Positions 19,489-27,709 of a stretch of DNA of 64,000 nucleotides are shown here, piece by piece. Numbering within the stretch: the stretch's first letter is position 1; each line of letters starts with the position of its first letter. The notes under the pieces were generated by a model. That model saw nothing but the letters and a program-made list of their open reading frames with translations. It had not been told where the DNA came from and did not search any database. Both the position numbers and the translations under genes were made by a program. Origin of the DNA: DASQPR01 sp963727415 (GTDB lineage Bacteria > Actinomycetota > Actinomycetes > Mycobacteriales > Micromonosporaceae); assembly GCA_963727415.1 (NCBI GenBank), contig CAVSGF010000002.1, positions 930,001 to 994,000 on the forward strand, read 5' to 3'.

Positions 19489-19964
19489 TGCAGTTCGAGC
19501 AGCTTTACCAGGAGATCATCCTGGACCACTACAAGCGACCGCACGGCCGCGGGCTTCGGGAGCCGTACAACGGCGAGGCCCACCAGGTGAATCCGACGTG
19601 CGGCGACGAGATCGACCTGCGGGTACAGCTCGACGACGGCGTGCTGACCGACGTGTCCTACGACGGTGTCGGCTGCTCGATCAGCCAGGCGTCCGCGAGC
19701 GTTCTGTTCGACCTGGTCGAGGGCCGTACCGTCACCGACGCGATCGCTCGGCACGAGGCGTTCGCGGCGCTGGTCGGCGGCCGTGGCGAGAGCCAGGCGG
19801 ACGAGGAACTGCTGGAGGACGGAATCGCGTTCGCCGGGGTCGCGAAATATCCGGCCCGGGTCAAGTGCGCGTTGCTGCCATGGATGGCGTTTAAGGCGGC
19901 GCTGGTGTCGGCCGCGGCAGACGGCGATCAGGTCACCGGTGTCACTGACGGAGGTACGAAATGA
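19488..19964 (+). CDS. sufU: Sulphur-transfer protein SufU
   Basis: 158 residues. SufU accepts sulphur from SufS in Gram-positive and actinobacterial systems; it binds zinc rather than acting as a scaffold. The expected ligands are present in NPTCGDE, GVGCSISQAS and ARVKCALLPW. The ATG overlaps the sufS stop and its own stop overlaps the next start (ATGA), so the three are translationally coupled. Confidence 0.95.
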   Translation: MQFEQLYQEIILDHYKRPHGRGLREPYNGEAHQVNPTCGDEIDLRVQLDDGVLTDVSYDGVGCSISQASASVLFDLVEGRTVTDAIARHEAFAALVGGRGESQADEELLEDGIAFAGVAKYPARVKCALLPWMAFKAALVSAAADGDQVTGVTDGGTK

Positions 19965-20326
19965 GTGAGATGACGAGCACCGATGCCCCGGCGGCGGCCG
20001 GCAAGGCCGCCGTTGCCGACGTCGAAGAGGCCATGAAGGACGTCGTCGACCCTGAGCTCGGCATCAACGTGGTCGATCTGGGCCTGGTGTATGGCATCCA
20101 TATCGACGACGAGAACGTGGCCACCATCGACATGACGCTGACGTCAGCGGCCTGCCCGCTGACCGACGTGATCGAGGACCAGGCACGCTCGGCCCTGATG
20201 ACCGGCCCCGGTGGCGGGATGGTCAAGGATCTGCGCCTGAATTGGGTGTGGCTTCCGCCGTGGGGGCCCGACAAGATCACCGATGAGGGCCGCGAGCAGT
20301 TGCGGTCGCTCGGCTTCAACGTCTGA
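19961..20326 (+). CDS. sufT: SufT-like MIP18/DUF59 protein
   Basis: 121 residues with the DUF59 core VVDPELGINVVDLGLVY and the cysteine loop LTSAACPLTD. Proteins of this type aid Fe-S cluster maturation or delivery. It overlaps sufU by four bases (ATGA) and ends the suf operon. The N-terminus is a short Ala-rich extension. Confidence 0.92.
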   Translation: MSEMTSTDAPAAAGKAAVADVEEAMKDVVDPELGINVVDLGLVYGIHIDDENVATIDMTLTSAACPLTDVIEDQARSALMTGPGGGMVKDLRLNWVWLPPWGPDKITDEGREQLRSLGFNV

Positions 20327-20448
20327 TCCGGGTCTCCCGCCCACGTCGGCGGCCGTTCTGGCCGAGGTGGCGGCCCGGCCCGGGACCGGAGACGATCAGC
20401 GTTGCCGTGATCAACTGAACTGGGTGGCCTCGCCGGGCGCCGGTCGGG

Positions 20449-21027
20449 TTACACCGGCAGCCCGGCGATGAGGTCCGATATCGCTTCGTCGAGCAACTCG
20501 ACCGGGTTGCTGTCCGGGGCTGCGAGGGACCGCGCCATCGCGGCGATCGCGACGCCGACGACGGCTCCGGCGAGGTGAACCACCTTGGGGTCGGCAGGTG
20601 ACCGGTCGGTCCGCTCGGCCACCAGGCCGGCGAGCATCCGGATGTTGTCAGCGAGCGTGCCGAGCATCCGGTCGCGCAGCTCAGGCACCTCGAAGATGGT
20701 TCGCATCCGCAGCGTCTCGGTCAGCCGGTCGGCTTCCGAGACGCCGCTGAACATCTCCCTGATCGCCAGCCGGAACGCTTCCAGCACCGGAATGTCCGGC
20801 GGCTGCTTGCGGAATGTCTCGATCATCCCGGCGTCGTAGTCGTCGGCGAGCACGGCGTCTTCCTTGGTCGGGAAGTACCGGAAGAACGTGCTCGGGGACA
20901 CGTCCGCGGCCTTCGCGATCTGGTCTACGGTGGTCGCCGCGTACCCCTGCTCGTTGATCAACCGCAGCGCCGCCGCCTTGATTTCCTCGCGGGTCCGCAA
21001 CCGATTCCGTTCTCGCAGGCCAGCCAC
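20449..21027 (-). CDS. TetR-family transcriptional repressor of the adjacent MFS gene
   Basis: 192 residues. The N-terminal helix-turn-helix reads TVDQIAKAADVSPSTFFRYFPTKED (~33-57), classic TetR. The C-terminal ligand domain is unassigned. It lies 29 bases downstream of the MFS transporter on the same strand and is probably in the same transcript, controlled from the palindrome at 22680-22698. The ligand is unknown. Confidence 0.92.
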   Translation of the reverse strand: MAGLRERNRLRTREEIKAAALRLINEQGYAATTVDQIAKAADVSPSTFFRYFPTKEDAVLADDYDAGMIETFRKQPPDIPVLEAFRLAIREMFSGVSEADRLTETLRMRTIFEVPELRDRMLGTLADNIRMLAGLVAERTDRSPADPKVVHLAGAVVGVAIAAMARSLAAPDSNPVELLDEAISDLIAGLPV

Positions 21028-21056
21028 CGCGGGCGTGCTCCCTTCTCATCGCGTGC

Positions 21057-22646
21057 TCAGTCGGTCAGGTCTGAGATCGATTCTGCCGCAACCACGTCCT
21101 CCGCGGCAGTGGAGCCGGCTTCGGGCTGCTCCGCGGCGCCGGTGCCGGCTTCGGGCTGCGGTCGACGGGGTAGGAAGACCAGCGCGAGGACCACGGCGGT
21201 CATGGCGACACCGGCCGAGACCACCAGCATCGTGTCCATCGCATCGGCGAAACCGCGGCGCACCGCCGCCAGCAGTCCGGCCGACCGCAACTCGTCGGCG
21301 ACCGCGACGCCGGCGGTGACGCCGCGCTTGACGGTCTCAGCGGTCGATGCGGGCAACCCGCCGACATCGACGCTGCCGCGGTAGGTCGAGTTCAGCACGG
21401 TGCCGAGCACCGCGACCCCGATGGCGCCGCCCACCTGGCGTACCGCTTGGATGAGGCCGGATCCGACCCCGCTGCGCTCGCGATCCAGGGCGCCGAGCGC
21501 GCCGTCCATGGCGGCCGGAAGCGCGAGGCCGATGCCGAGCCCGACCATCGCGAACCAGGCGGCGACGAAGCCGTAGCCGCTGTCCGCGGTGGTGCGCGCG
21601 CCCAGCAGGAGCCCGGCGGCGAAGGCGGTGTACCCGCAGGCGATCACCACGCCGGAGCCGGTCTTCGCGACCAGCTTGTCCGCGGCTCGCGCGCCGATCA
21701 GCAGGCCACCGATGACCGGCAGCAGGCGCAGCCCGGTGCCGAGCGCGTCGGTGCCGTCGACGGCCTGGAAGAACTGCGGCATCACGAAGAAGACGCCGAA
21801 CATCGTGAAGGTCGCCAGGGTGGCGAGGATGGTGCCCCAGGTGAACCGGCGGGATGCCAGCAGTCCGATGTCGACCAGCGGGCTACCCCCGTGCCGGTGC
21901 AGCCGCGTTTGCCAGCCAGCGAACGCGGCCAAGCTTGCCAGCCCGGCCGCGGCCCAGGCCAGCGCGGCACCGTCGGACCAGCCGGCGTCGCCGATGCGGA
22001 TCACGCCGTACGTCAGGGCGACCAGCCCGAGGCTGGACAGGGCTACGCCGACGACGTCCAGCCTGGGCTGCGTCGCGCTGCGCGACTCGGGGAGCAACGC
22101 GATCGCGGCGACGATGGCCACGGCGATGACCGGGACGTTGATCAGGAAGACCGATCCCCACCAGAAGTGGTCGAGCAGGAGCCCGCCGACGATCGGCCCG
22201 AGCGGCAGCCCGATCGAATTGGCCGTGATGATCATCGTGAGGGCGCGGCTGCGCTCGGTGTCGTCGAATAGAACGGTGAGCATGCTCATCGACAGCGGCA
22301 TCAGCACGGCAGCGCCGACGCCGAGCACCACACGGGCGGCGATGAGCTGGCCGACATCCGTGCAGTACGCGCATGCCAGCGACGCGGCAGCGAAGATCAC
22401 GAGAGCGCTGACCAGGGCCTTCTTGCGCCCGTAGCGATCACCGGCCACGCCGGCGGGTAGCAGCAACGCCGCCATCACCAGGCTGTACGCGTTAGCGATC
22501 CACTGCAGGTCGCTGGTTGACGCGTTGAGGTCCTTGGCCAAGGTCGGCAAGGCCACGTTCAGCACCATCAGGTCCAGCCCGATAACCATGCTGACCAGCG
22601 CGAGCGCGGCCAGTGCCCACCACTTGCGCTGCTGCGCGAAGCTCAT
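21057..22646 (-). CDS. MFS drug-efflux transporter, DHA2 (14-TM) type
   Basis: 529 residues with about 14 membrane helices. The motif-A equivalent AGDRYGRKKALVS (~75), the LDMMVLNVALP-like LDLMVLNVALPTLA (~25) and motif C VLGVGAAVLMPLSM mark the DHA2 group that exports antibiotics and cationic dyes using protons. The ATG at 22646 (MSFAQQRKWW) has AGGAGG just upstream; the frame is open further to 22769 but without a start signal. The C-terminal ~35 residues are an acidic, Ala/Glu-rich tail. Confidence 0.92.
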   Translation of the reverse strand: MSFAQQRKWWALAALALVSMVIGLDLMVLNVALPTLAKDLNASTSDLQWIANAYSLVMAALLLPAGVAGDRYGRKKALVSALVIFAAASLACAYCTDVGQLIAARVVLGVGAAVLMPLSMSMLTVLFDDTERSRALTMIITANSIGLPLGPIVGGLLLDHFWWGSVFLINVPVIAVAIVAAIALLPESRSATQPRLDVVGVALSSLGLVALTYGVIRIGDAGWSDGAALAWAAAGLASLAAFAGWQTRLHRHGGSPLVDIGLLASRRFTWGTILATLATFTMFGVFFVMPQFFQAVDGTDALGTGLRLLPVIGGLLIGARAADKLVAKTGSGVVIACGYTAFAAGLLLGARTTADSGYGFVAAWFAMVGLGIGLALPAAMDGALGALDRERSGVGSGLIQAVRQVGGAIGVAVLGTVLNSTYRGSVDVGGLPASTAETVKRGVTAGVAVADELRSAGLLAAVRRGFADAMDTMLVVSAGVAMTAVVLALVFLPRRPQPEAGTGAAEQPEAGSTAAEDVVAAESISDLTD

Positions 22647-22679
22647 GGGACTTCCTCCTGTCCTGAAAGTCTCTACGAA

Positions 22680-22698
22680 TCTGATAGTAGCTATCAGA
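22680..22698. promoter_or_regulatory. TetR operator upstream of the MFS gene
   Basis: Palindrome with perfect 8-bp arms TCTGATAG / CTATCAGA around 3 bases, 34 bases upstream of the MFS start codon. The position over the expected promoter and the TetR gene in the same operon suggest autorepression with induction by substrate. Confidence 0.75.
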
Positions 22699-22835
22699 AT
22701 GGAGGAGGCTACTGCTTTTTGTGTGACCTGCGCAACCGCGTCACGGCCGCGTCCGGAGTCGGGCGGCATCCACGTGTGGCCGGCCCGGCGAATATCGGAT
22801 GCGTCCGGATTTCGTGCCTGGCATGCTCACGCCTC

Positions 22836-23462
22836 GTGACGGATGCGTTGATCTCCGGCCTGCTTGCCGGCTACGGCGTCGCGATCCCGGTCGGGGCCAT
22901 CGGCGTGCTGATCATCAGCCTGTCCGCACGCGAGTCGTTGCGGGTAGGACTGGGTGCCGCGTTCGGCGTGGCCACCGCCGACGGGCTGTACGCGCTGATC
23001 GCGGTCGTGGGTGGGACCGCGGCCGCCGGACTGGTCCGGCCGATCGCGACTCCGTTACGCAGCGTTGCCGGCGCCGTGCTGCTCGGACTGGCGGTGCAGA
23101 TCACCGTCCACGCATGGCGGCATGCCCGCGATCCGGGCCGCGAGGTACCCAGGTCGAAGCTGCGCTCCGGACCCCGGGCGTTCGCAGGCGTGCTCGGGCT
23201 GACCATCCTGAACCCGGCCACAATCGTCTACTTCACCGCGCTGGTGCTTGGCCACAGGGCCGGCGGTGGCGCCGTTCACCTGGCCTCGGGTGCCGCTTTC
23301 GTCGTCGCCGTGTTCGTGGCCTCGGCGAGCTGGCAACTCCTGCTCGCGGTCGGCGGGTCCGCGCTCGGCGGGGCGCTATCCGGGCCGCGCGGCAAGCTCA
23401 TCACCGCCATGGTGTCCAGCACGGTGATCGCGGTGCTGGCGGTCGGGACACTGATCGGTTGA
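22836..23462 (+). CDS. LysE-family exporter
   Basis: 208 residues, six predicted membrane helices. The family pattern is visible as YGVAIPVGAIGVLIISLSARE near the start and LGLTILNPATIVYFTAL in the middle. LysE/RhtB proteins export amino acids or related small molecules; the substrate is not indicated. The GTG at 22836 begins VTDALISGLL; the upstream open frame is out of character. Divergent from the MFS operon across the TetR operator region. Confidence 0.88.
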   Translation: MTDALISGLLAGYGVAIPVGAIGVLIISLSARESLRVGLGAAFGVATADGLYALIAVVGGTAAAGLVRPIATPLRSVAGAVLLGLAVQITVHAWRHARDPGREVPRSKLRSGPRAFAGVLGLTILNPATIVYFTALVLGHRAGGGAVHLASGAAFVVAVFVASASWQLLLAVGGSALGGALSGPRGKLITAMVSSTVIAVLAVGTLIG

Positions 23463-23508
23463 TTCCGGCCATGCGGCGATACCGGGCGGCGCCGGCAAAC
23501 CCCGCTCA

Positions 23509-23556
23509 ATGCTTGCCTAATGGATGAACGTGATGCTTGCCTAATGGATGAACGTG
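23509..23556. repeat. Perfect 24-bp tandem duplication
   Basis: Two identical 24-bp units at 23509-23532 and 23533-23556. The inner copy contains the last codons and the stop of the methyltransferase gene (minus strand), so the outer copy repeats the tail of that gene outside the frame. Confidence 0.95.
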
Positions 23557-24173
23557 AACAGTTTGGCGCCCATCGGGGCGGGCATCGGATCCCTGGCCGA
23601 TCGATGCACCACGACGCCGAACGGAAGATGGGCCGGGGAGGACCACACGGTCTCGAAGCCGGCCTCGTTGAACCAGTTCGAGATGCTCGGCACCCGGTCG
23701 GGTGGGCGCCGGTGGCGGGTCCAGATGACGATGCCGCCCGACGCGGTCAGGGCGCCGGCGTACCCCACGGTCCGGATGATGTCGGGGTCGCTGATGTTGC
23801 CGAAGACTCCGCACATCAGCACGATCTGCGCGGGCAGGTACCCGTCGTAGTTGTAGATCAGGGCCGCGTCGCCGGTGACCACGTCCACGCCGTCCAGCCG
23901 GGCCGCGCTCGCCGCGGCGCGTGCGATGCTCGCGTTGCCCGCGTCGAGTTCGACCAGCCGGGCCGCCACCTCCTGGCGCCGGGGATGGTCGGTGAGCACC
24001 GGGATCACATCACGGCCCTGGCCGGCGCACATGCTGATGAGCCGGATCGGCCCGGGCGGGGCGTCGTCGAGCCCGGCGCGAAGCTGCCCTCTGACCGTCT
24101 CAAGGCGCTGCGACAGGGCTGAGCGCGGATCGTCGTAGTCGGCGTGCCACGCCTGCCAATCGCGTCCGGTCAC
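23541..24173 (-). CDS. Class I SAM-dependent methyltransferase
   Basis: 210 residues. Motif I reads RLISMCAGQGRDVIPVL (~45) and the following acidic loop ARLVELDAGN, as in Rossmann-type methyltransferases. The middle block IVLMCGVFGNISDPDI would be motif IV and its neighbours. The substrate is unknown. The C-terminus (GAKLFTFIH) lies inside a 24-bp duplication, which does not alter the frame because the stop is in the inner copy. Confidence 0.88.
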   Translation of the reverse strand: MTGRDWQAWHADYDDPRSALSQRLETVRGQLRAGLDDAPPGPIRLISMCAGQGRDVIPVLTDHPRRQEVAARLVELDAGNASIARAAASAARLDGVDVVTGDAALIYNYDGYLPAQIVLMCGVFGNISDPDIIRTVGYAGALTASGGIVIWTRHRRPPDRVPSISNWFNEAGFETVWSSPAHLPFGVVVHRSARDPMPAPMGAKLFTFIH

Positions 24174-24251
24174 GTGTGCACATTAGGCGCCGTCAGGCCC
24201 AGAGCGCATCAGCCGGAATATGGAGCCCGACCATGGGGCCGGCAATCCCGG

Positions 24252-24950
24252 TCACCGCACGCTGCGCAGCGCCTCCCGCTGGGACAGGCCGGAGAGGGTG
24301 TCGCGGTGGCTGGAGACGAACGCTCGTACCGCGTCCGGGTCGGCTTTCGCGTACTCGCGCAGCGCCCAGCCGATCGCCTTGCGTACGAAGAAGTCCGGAT
24401 GCCCGGCCTGGTCGGCGCAGTACCGGAACAGCCGATCCGGGTCGGTCGCCTCTCGGTACCGGTTCTGCTGCAGGATGGCGGCGCGGACCAGCCAGATGTT
24501 GTCGTCGCGTGCCCATCCGTCGATCGCTGACACCAGTGCCGGATCGGCGAGTACCAGCGGTCCGACGACGTGCGTGGCGATCTCATCGACGGTGTCCCAC
24601 CACGATTTGGTGGTCAGCAGCGTCCGGGCCGTGCCAAGAAAGCCGGACGGTAGCGCCTTCGCATGGCGCCGTAACCACTTCTGGGCGAAGTACTGGAATT
24701 CCCGTTCCGGCAGCGCCCAGCAGGCCAGAGCGGTTGCCCGCAGGTCATCTGCGCCGGGTCGACCGAGTCCGGCCAGGATCTCGCGGTTGAGCGCCAGTTG
24801 CCTCGGCGCCGGCAGGCCCAGAAAGTCGAACTGGTCGCGCATGTAGGCGCGCATTCCGGCGGCGCGCTGGGGATCGCCCGCCGCCCGGTAGGTCCGCACC
24901 AGGCGGTCCATCACGATGGCGGCCAGCGGGGTGGTCGGGGGATTCGGCAC
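24252..24950 (-). CDS. DNA alkylation repair protein, AlkD-like HEAT-repeat glycosylase
   Basis: 232 residues of helical HEAT-like repeats. AlkD removes N3- and N7-alkylpurines from DNA without flipping the base. The Trp/Asp active-site pair is seen as SWWDTVDEIATHVVG (~117) and the later DDNIWLVRAAILQ tryptophan. The start is the GTG at 24950; the frame is open to 25187 but those residues overlap the divergent gene. Nearly leaderless: the divergent genes are only 47 bases apart. Confidence 0.88.
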   Translation of the reverse strand: MPNPPTTPLAAIVMDRLVRTYRAAGDPQRAAGMRAYMRDQFDFLGLPAPRQLALNREILAGLGRPGADDLRATALACWALPEREFQYFAQKWLRRHAKALPSGFLGTARTLLTTKSWWDTVDEIATHVVGPLVLADPALVSAIDGWARDDNIWLVRAAILQQNRYREATDPDRLFRYCADQAGHPDFFVRKAIGWALREYAKADPDAVRAFVSSHRDTLSGLSQREALRSVR

Positions 24951-24997
24951 AATCAAATCATGGGGCACATCATCGGGTACGCGCGACGGATGCGCCG

Positions 24998-25639
24998 ATG
25001 ACGCGCCCGGCGGCCGGCGGTGGGCGCTGGGTCGACGTGGCGCCGCAGCGGCTGGAGCGGTGGCTGGACGGCTTCCGGGCGCGGCACGGTGACTTCGCGA
25101 CCACAGCGGTCCGGGGTGCGGTCGTGGTGCGTGCTTTCGATGACGCCGTTGCCGAGCTGCACGCCCCTCCGGGCGCTGTGGACACACTGGACATCGACGC
25201 GTTCATCGCCGCGGCCAACCGGCCCCGGCGGATCGGCCTGCTGCTCGCCCGGCGGGCCGCGGTCGCCGTCGGCGTCGCCTTCGGCGACGCTCTCGAAGTG
25301 CACAAGGTCGACACCAGCTACGTACAGAGCCGGACCGCGGCGGGCGGGTGGTCACAGCAGCGGTTCGCCCGACGGCGGGAGAACCAGGCCAAGGCGGCCG
25401 CCGGCGACGCCGCCGATATCGCGGTACGAGTTCTGCTGCCCCGCCTGCCCGAGTTGAGCTGCGTGGTCACCGGCGGGGACCGGCGCGCGGTGGACGCCAT
25501 CCTCGCCGACCGGCGCCTGGAACGCCTGGTGGCCAGACGTTCCGACCGATTCCTCGACGTGCCCGAGCCACGTTTGGCCGTGCTGCAGACCGCCGCCGCG
25601 TCGGCACGCGCGGTGCGGATCCGCGTGATCGACCCGTAA
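24998..25639 (+). CDS. acVLRF1-type peptidyl-tRNA hydrolase (Vms1-like release factor)
   Basis: 213 residues, eRF1/Vms1-related. The conserved block VDTSYVQSRTAAGGWSQQRF, with a run of arginines after it (~106-130), is the hallmark of the actinobacterial VLRF1 group, which cleaves peptidyl-tRNA on stalled ribosomes; the glutamine in WSQQ is the likely GGQ-equivalent catalytic residue. It is followed after a repeat-rich gap by an ABC-F ATPase, another ribosome-acting protein. Divergent from the AlkD-like gene. Confidence 0.9.
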   Translation: MTRPAAGGGRWVDVAPQRLERWLDGFRARHGDFATTAVRGAVVVRAFDDAVAELHAPPGAVDTLDIDAFIAAANRPRRIGLLLARRAAVAVGVAFGDALEVHKVDTSYVQSRTAAGGWSQQRFARRRENQAKAAAGDAADIAVRVLLPRLPELSCVVTGGDRRAVDAILADRRLERLVARRSDRFLDVPEPRLAVLQTAAASARAVRIRVIDP

Positions 25640-25976
25640 CGGGCACAGCCCGTGTGCCCGGGCCTCCGTCCGGGGCCGCCCCGGCCGGGCCCGCCCCGGT
25701 CCGGTCCGGCCTGCCCCGGCTTGTTCCGGTCCGGCCTGCCCCGGCTTGTTCCGGTCCGGTCCGGACTGCCCCGGTCCGGCAGGCGTCGCGGAGCGCATGA
25801 CGATGGCGTGACGATGGCCACCGAAAATCAGTCGCGGGGGTACGAAGCACCGTCGTTATACTTGCCGCGTGCTCCTCTGCGAAGACTGACCGCTCCGCAC
25901 CGACCGCGCTTGACCAAGCGGCCGGTGCCTCAGTGTGCCTTGACGTAGCCTTCTGAGAGCGAGCGAGCCCCCAATC
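25640..25976. other. Intergenic region before the ABC-F gene
   Basis: No gene is seen. The first part is a very GC-rich repeat (25701-25750 and flanks); the second (25815-25970) is less GC-rich and probably holds the ABC-F promoter. Confidence 0.4.
25701..25750. repeat. Tandem repeat, 2 x 25 bp plus partial copies
   Basis: Two identical 25-bp units (25701-25725, 25726-25750), each made of CCGGTCCGGC, CTGCCCCGGC and TTGTT, with related CCGGTCCGG fragments on both sides to about 25790. Confidence 0.85.
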
Positions 25977-27584
25977 ATGATCACGACCAATGCCCTGGAA
26001 CTGCGTGCCGGTTCCCGGATCCTGCTGTCCGACGCCGCCCTGCGGGTCCAGCCCGGCGACCGGATCGGCCTGGTCGGCCGCAACGGCGCCGGGAAGACCA
26101 CGACCTTGAAGGTGCTGGCCGGCGAGGGCCAGCCGTACACCGGGAGCGTCGATACCCGCGGGCCGGTCGGTTACCTGCCGCAAGATCCCCGTACCGGCGA
26201 TCTTGAAGTGACCGCCGCCAACCGGGTGCTGTCCGCGCGTGGCCTGGACACGCTCCTGGCCGACATGAAGAGCCTGGAAGCGCAGCTGGCCGCGGGCGAC
26301 CCGGACGACCGGACGCTGCGCCGGTACGGCGCGCTGGAGGACCAGTTCGCCGGGCTGGGCGGCTATGCCGCCGAAGCCGAGGCGGCCCGGATCTGCGCCA
26401 ACCTCGGCCTGCCGGACCGGGTGCTGTCCCAGAGCCTCGGTACCCTCTCCGGCGGCCAGCGGCGCCGGATCGAGCTGGCCCGGATCCTGTTCCGTGACGC
26501 CGCCGCCACCGGCGGCGGCACCCTGCTGCTGGACGAGCCGACCAACCACCTCGACGCGGACTCGATCGCCTGGCTACGAGGCTTCCTGTCCGGCCACAAG
26601 GGCGGGCTGGTCGTCATTTCCCACGATGTCAACCTGCTGGAGGCGGTTGTCAACAAGGTCTGGTACCTGGATGCCAACCGATCCGTCGTGGACGTCTACA
26701 ACGTCGGGTGGAAGCTCTACCAGCAGCAACGTGAGCAGGACGAGAAGCGCCGCCATCGGGAGCGGGTCAACGCCGAGAAGAAGGCCGGCGCGTTGCTGGC
26801 CCAGGCGGACAAGATGCGGGCGAAGGCCACCAAGACGGTGGCCGCGCAGAACATGGCCCGTCGTGCCGAGAAGATGCTGAGCAGCCTCGACGAGGTGCGG
26901 GTGGCCGACAAGGTGGCGAAGGTACGGTTCCCGACCCCGGCACCGTGCGGAAAGACCCCGCTGACCGCGTCCGCCCTGTCCAAGAGCTACGGCTCGCTGG
27001 AGATCTTTGTCGACGTGGACATGGCCGTCGACCGCGGCTCGCGGGTCGCCATTCTGGGCCTCAACGGCGCGGGCAAGACCACGTTGCTGCGGATGCTGGC
27101 CGGAGTGCTGGAACCCGACACCGGTGAGGTGGTGCCCGGTCACGGCTTGCGAATCGGCTACTACGCGCAGGAGCATGAGACGCTCGACGTCGAGCGCACC
27201 ATCCTGGAGCACATGCGATCGGCCGCTCCGGACATGACCGATACCGATCTTCGCAAGATCCTCGGCGCGTTCCTGTTCAGCGGTGACGATGTGAACAAGC
27301 CGGCGGGCGTGCTGTCCGGTGGTGAGAAGACCCGGCTGGCCCTGTCCACGCTGGTCTGTTCGGGCGCGAATGTGCTGCTGCTCGACGAGCCCACCAACAA
27401 CCTCGATCCGGTCAGCCGGGAGCAGGTGCTGGACGCGATCGCCCGGTATCCGGGCGCGATCGTCCTGGTCACGCACGATCCGGGCGCGGTGATGGCACTC
27501 AAGCCGGACCGGGCCATCCTGTTGCCGGACGGGGTGGAGGACGCGTGGAGCGACGACTTGCTGGAGCTTGTCGAGCTGGCGTGA
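25977..27584 (+). CDS. ABC-F family ATPase
   Basis: 535 residues, two ABC domains with no membrane segments. Domain 1: Walker A GRNGAGKTT (~35), signature LSGGQRRRIELA, Walker B LLLDEPTNHLD. A charged linker helix follows (~250-300, KRRHRERVNAEKKAGAL), then domain 2: Walker A LNGAGKTT, signature LSGGEKTRLALS, LLLDEPTNNLD. ABC-F proteins act at the ribosomal E site in translation or antibiotic protection. Synteny with the HTH gene (29195) and enoyl-CoA hydratase (29488) matches Rv1473-Rv1473A-Rv1472. Confidence 0.94.
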   Translation: MITTNALELRAGSRILLSDAALRVQPGDRIGLVGRNGAGKTTTLKVLAGEGQPYTGSVDTRGPVGYLPQDPRTGDLEVTAANRVLSARGLDTLLADMKSLEAQLAAGDPDDRTLRRYGALEDQFAGLGGYAAEAEAARICANLGLPDRVLSQSLGTLSGGQRRRIELARILFRDAAATGGGTLLLDEPTNHLDADSIAWLRGFLSGHKGGLVVISHDVNLLEAVVNKVWYLDANRSVVDVYNVGWKLYQQQREQDEKRRHRERVNAEKKAGALLAQADKMRAKATKTVAAQNMARRAEKMLSSLDEVRVADKVAKVRFPTPAPCGKTPLTASALSKSYGSLEIFVDVDMAVDRGSRVAILGLNGAGKTTLLRMLAGVLEPDTGEVVPGHGLRIGYYAQEHETLDVERTILEHMRSAAPDMTDTDLRKILGAFLFSGDDVNKPAGVLSGGEKTRLALSTLVCSGANVLLLDEPTNNLDPVSREQVLDAIARYPGAIVLVTHDPGAVMALKPDRAILLPDGVEDAWSDDLLELVELA

Positions 27585-27612
27585 TCGGGCCGCATCGAGT
27601 GCAAGATCCAGT

Positions 27613-27643
27613 GCACCTGACGTCGCTATGGTGCGTCAGGTGC
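27613..27643. terminator. Bidirectional hairpin after the ABC-F gene
   Basis: Perfect 10-bp stem GCACCTGACG (27613-27622) and CGTCAGGTGC (27634-27643), with an 11-base loop, between convergent genes. Confidence 0.6.
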
Positions 27644-27709
27644 TCAAGATTGTGCACTTGATCATGGAATGCGGGCGGGCGGGCCGAGCCGGCTCGGGCT
27701 GCGCGAGCA

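Noticed and set aside
25701..25800. CRISPR-like array
   Set aside because: Direct adjacent 25-bp copies without spacers; no cas genes nearby.
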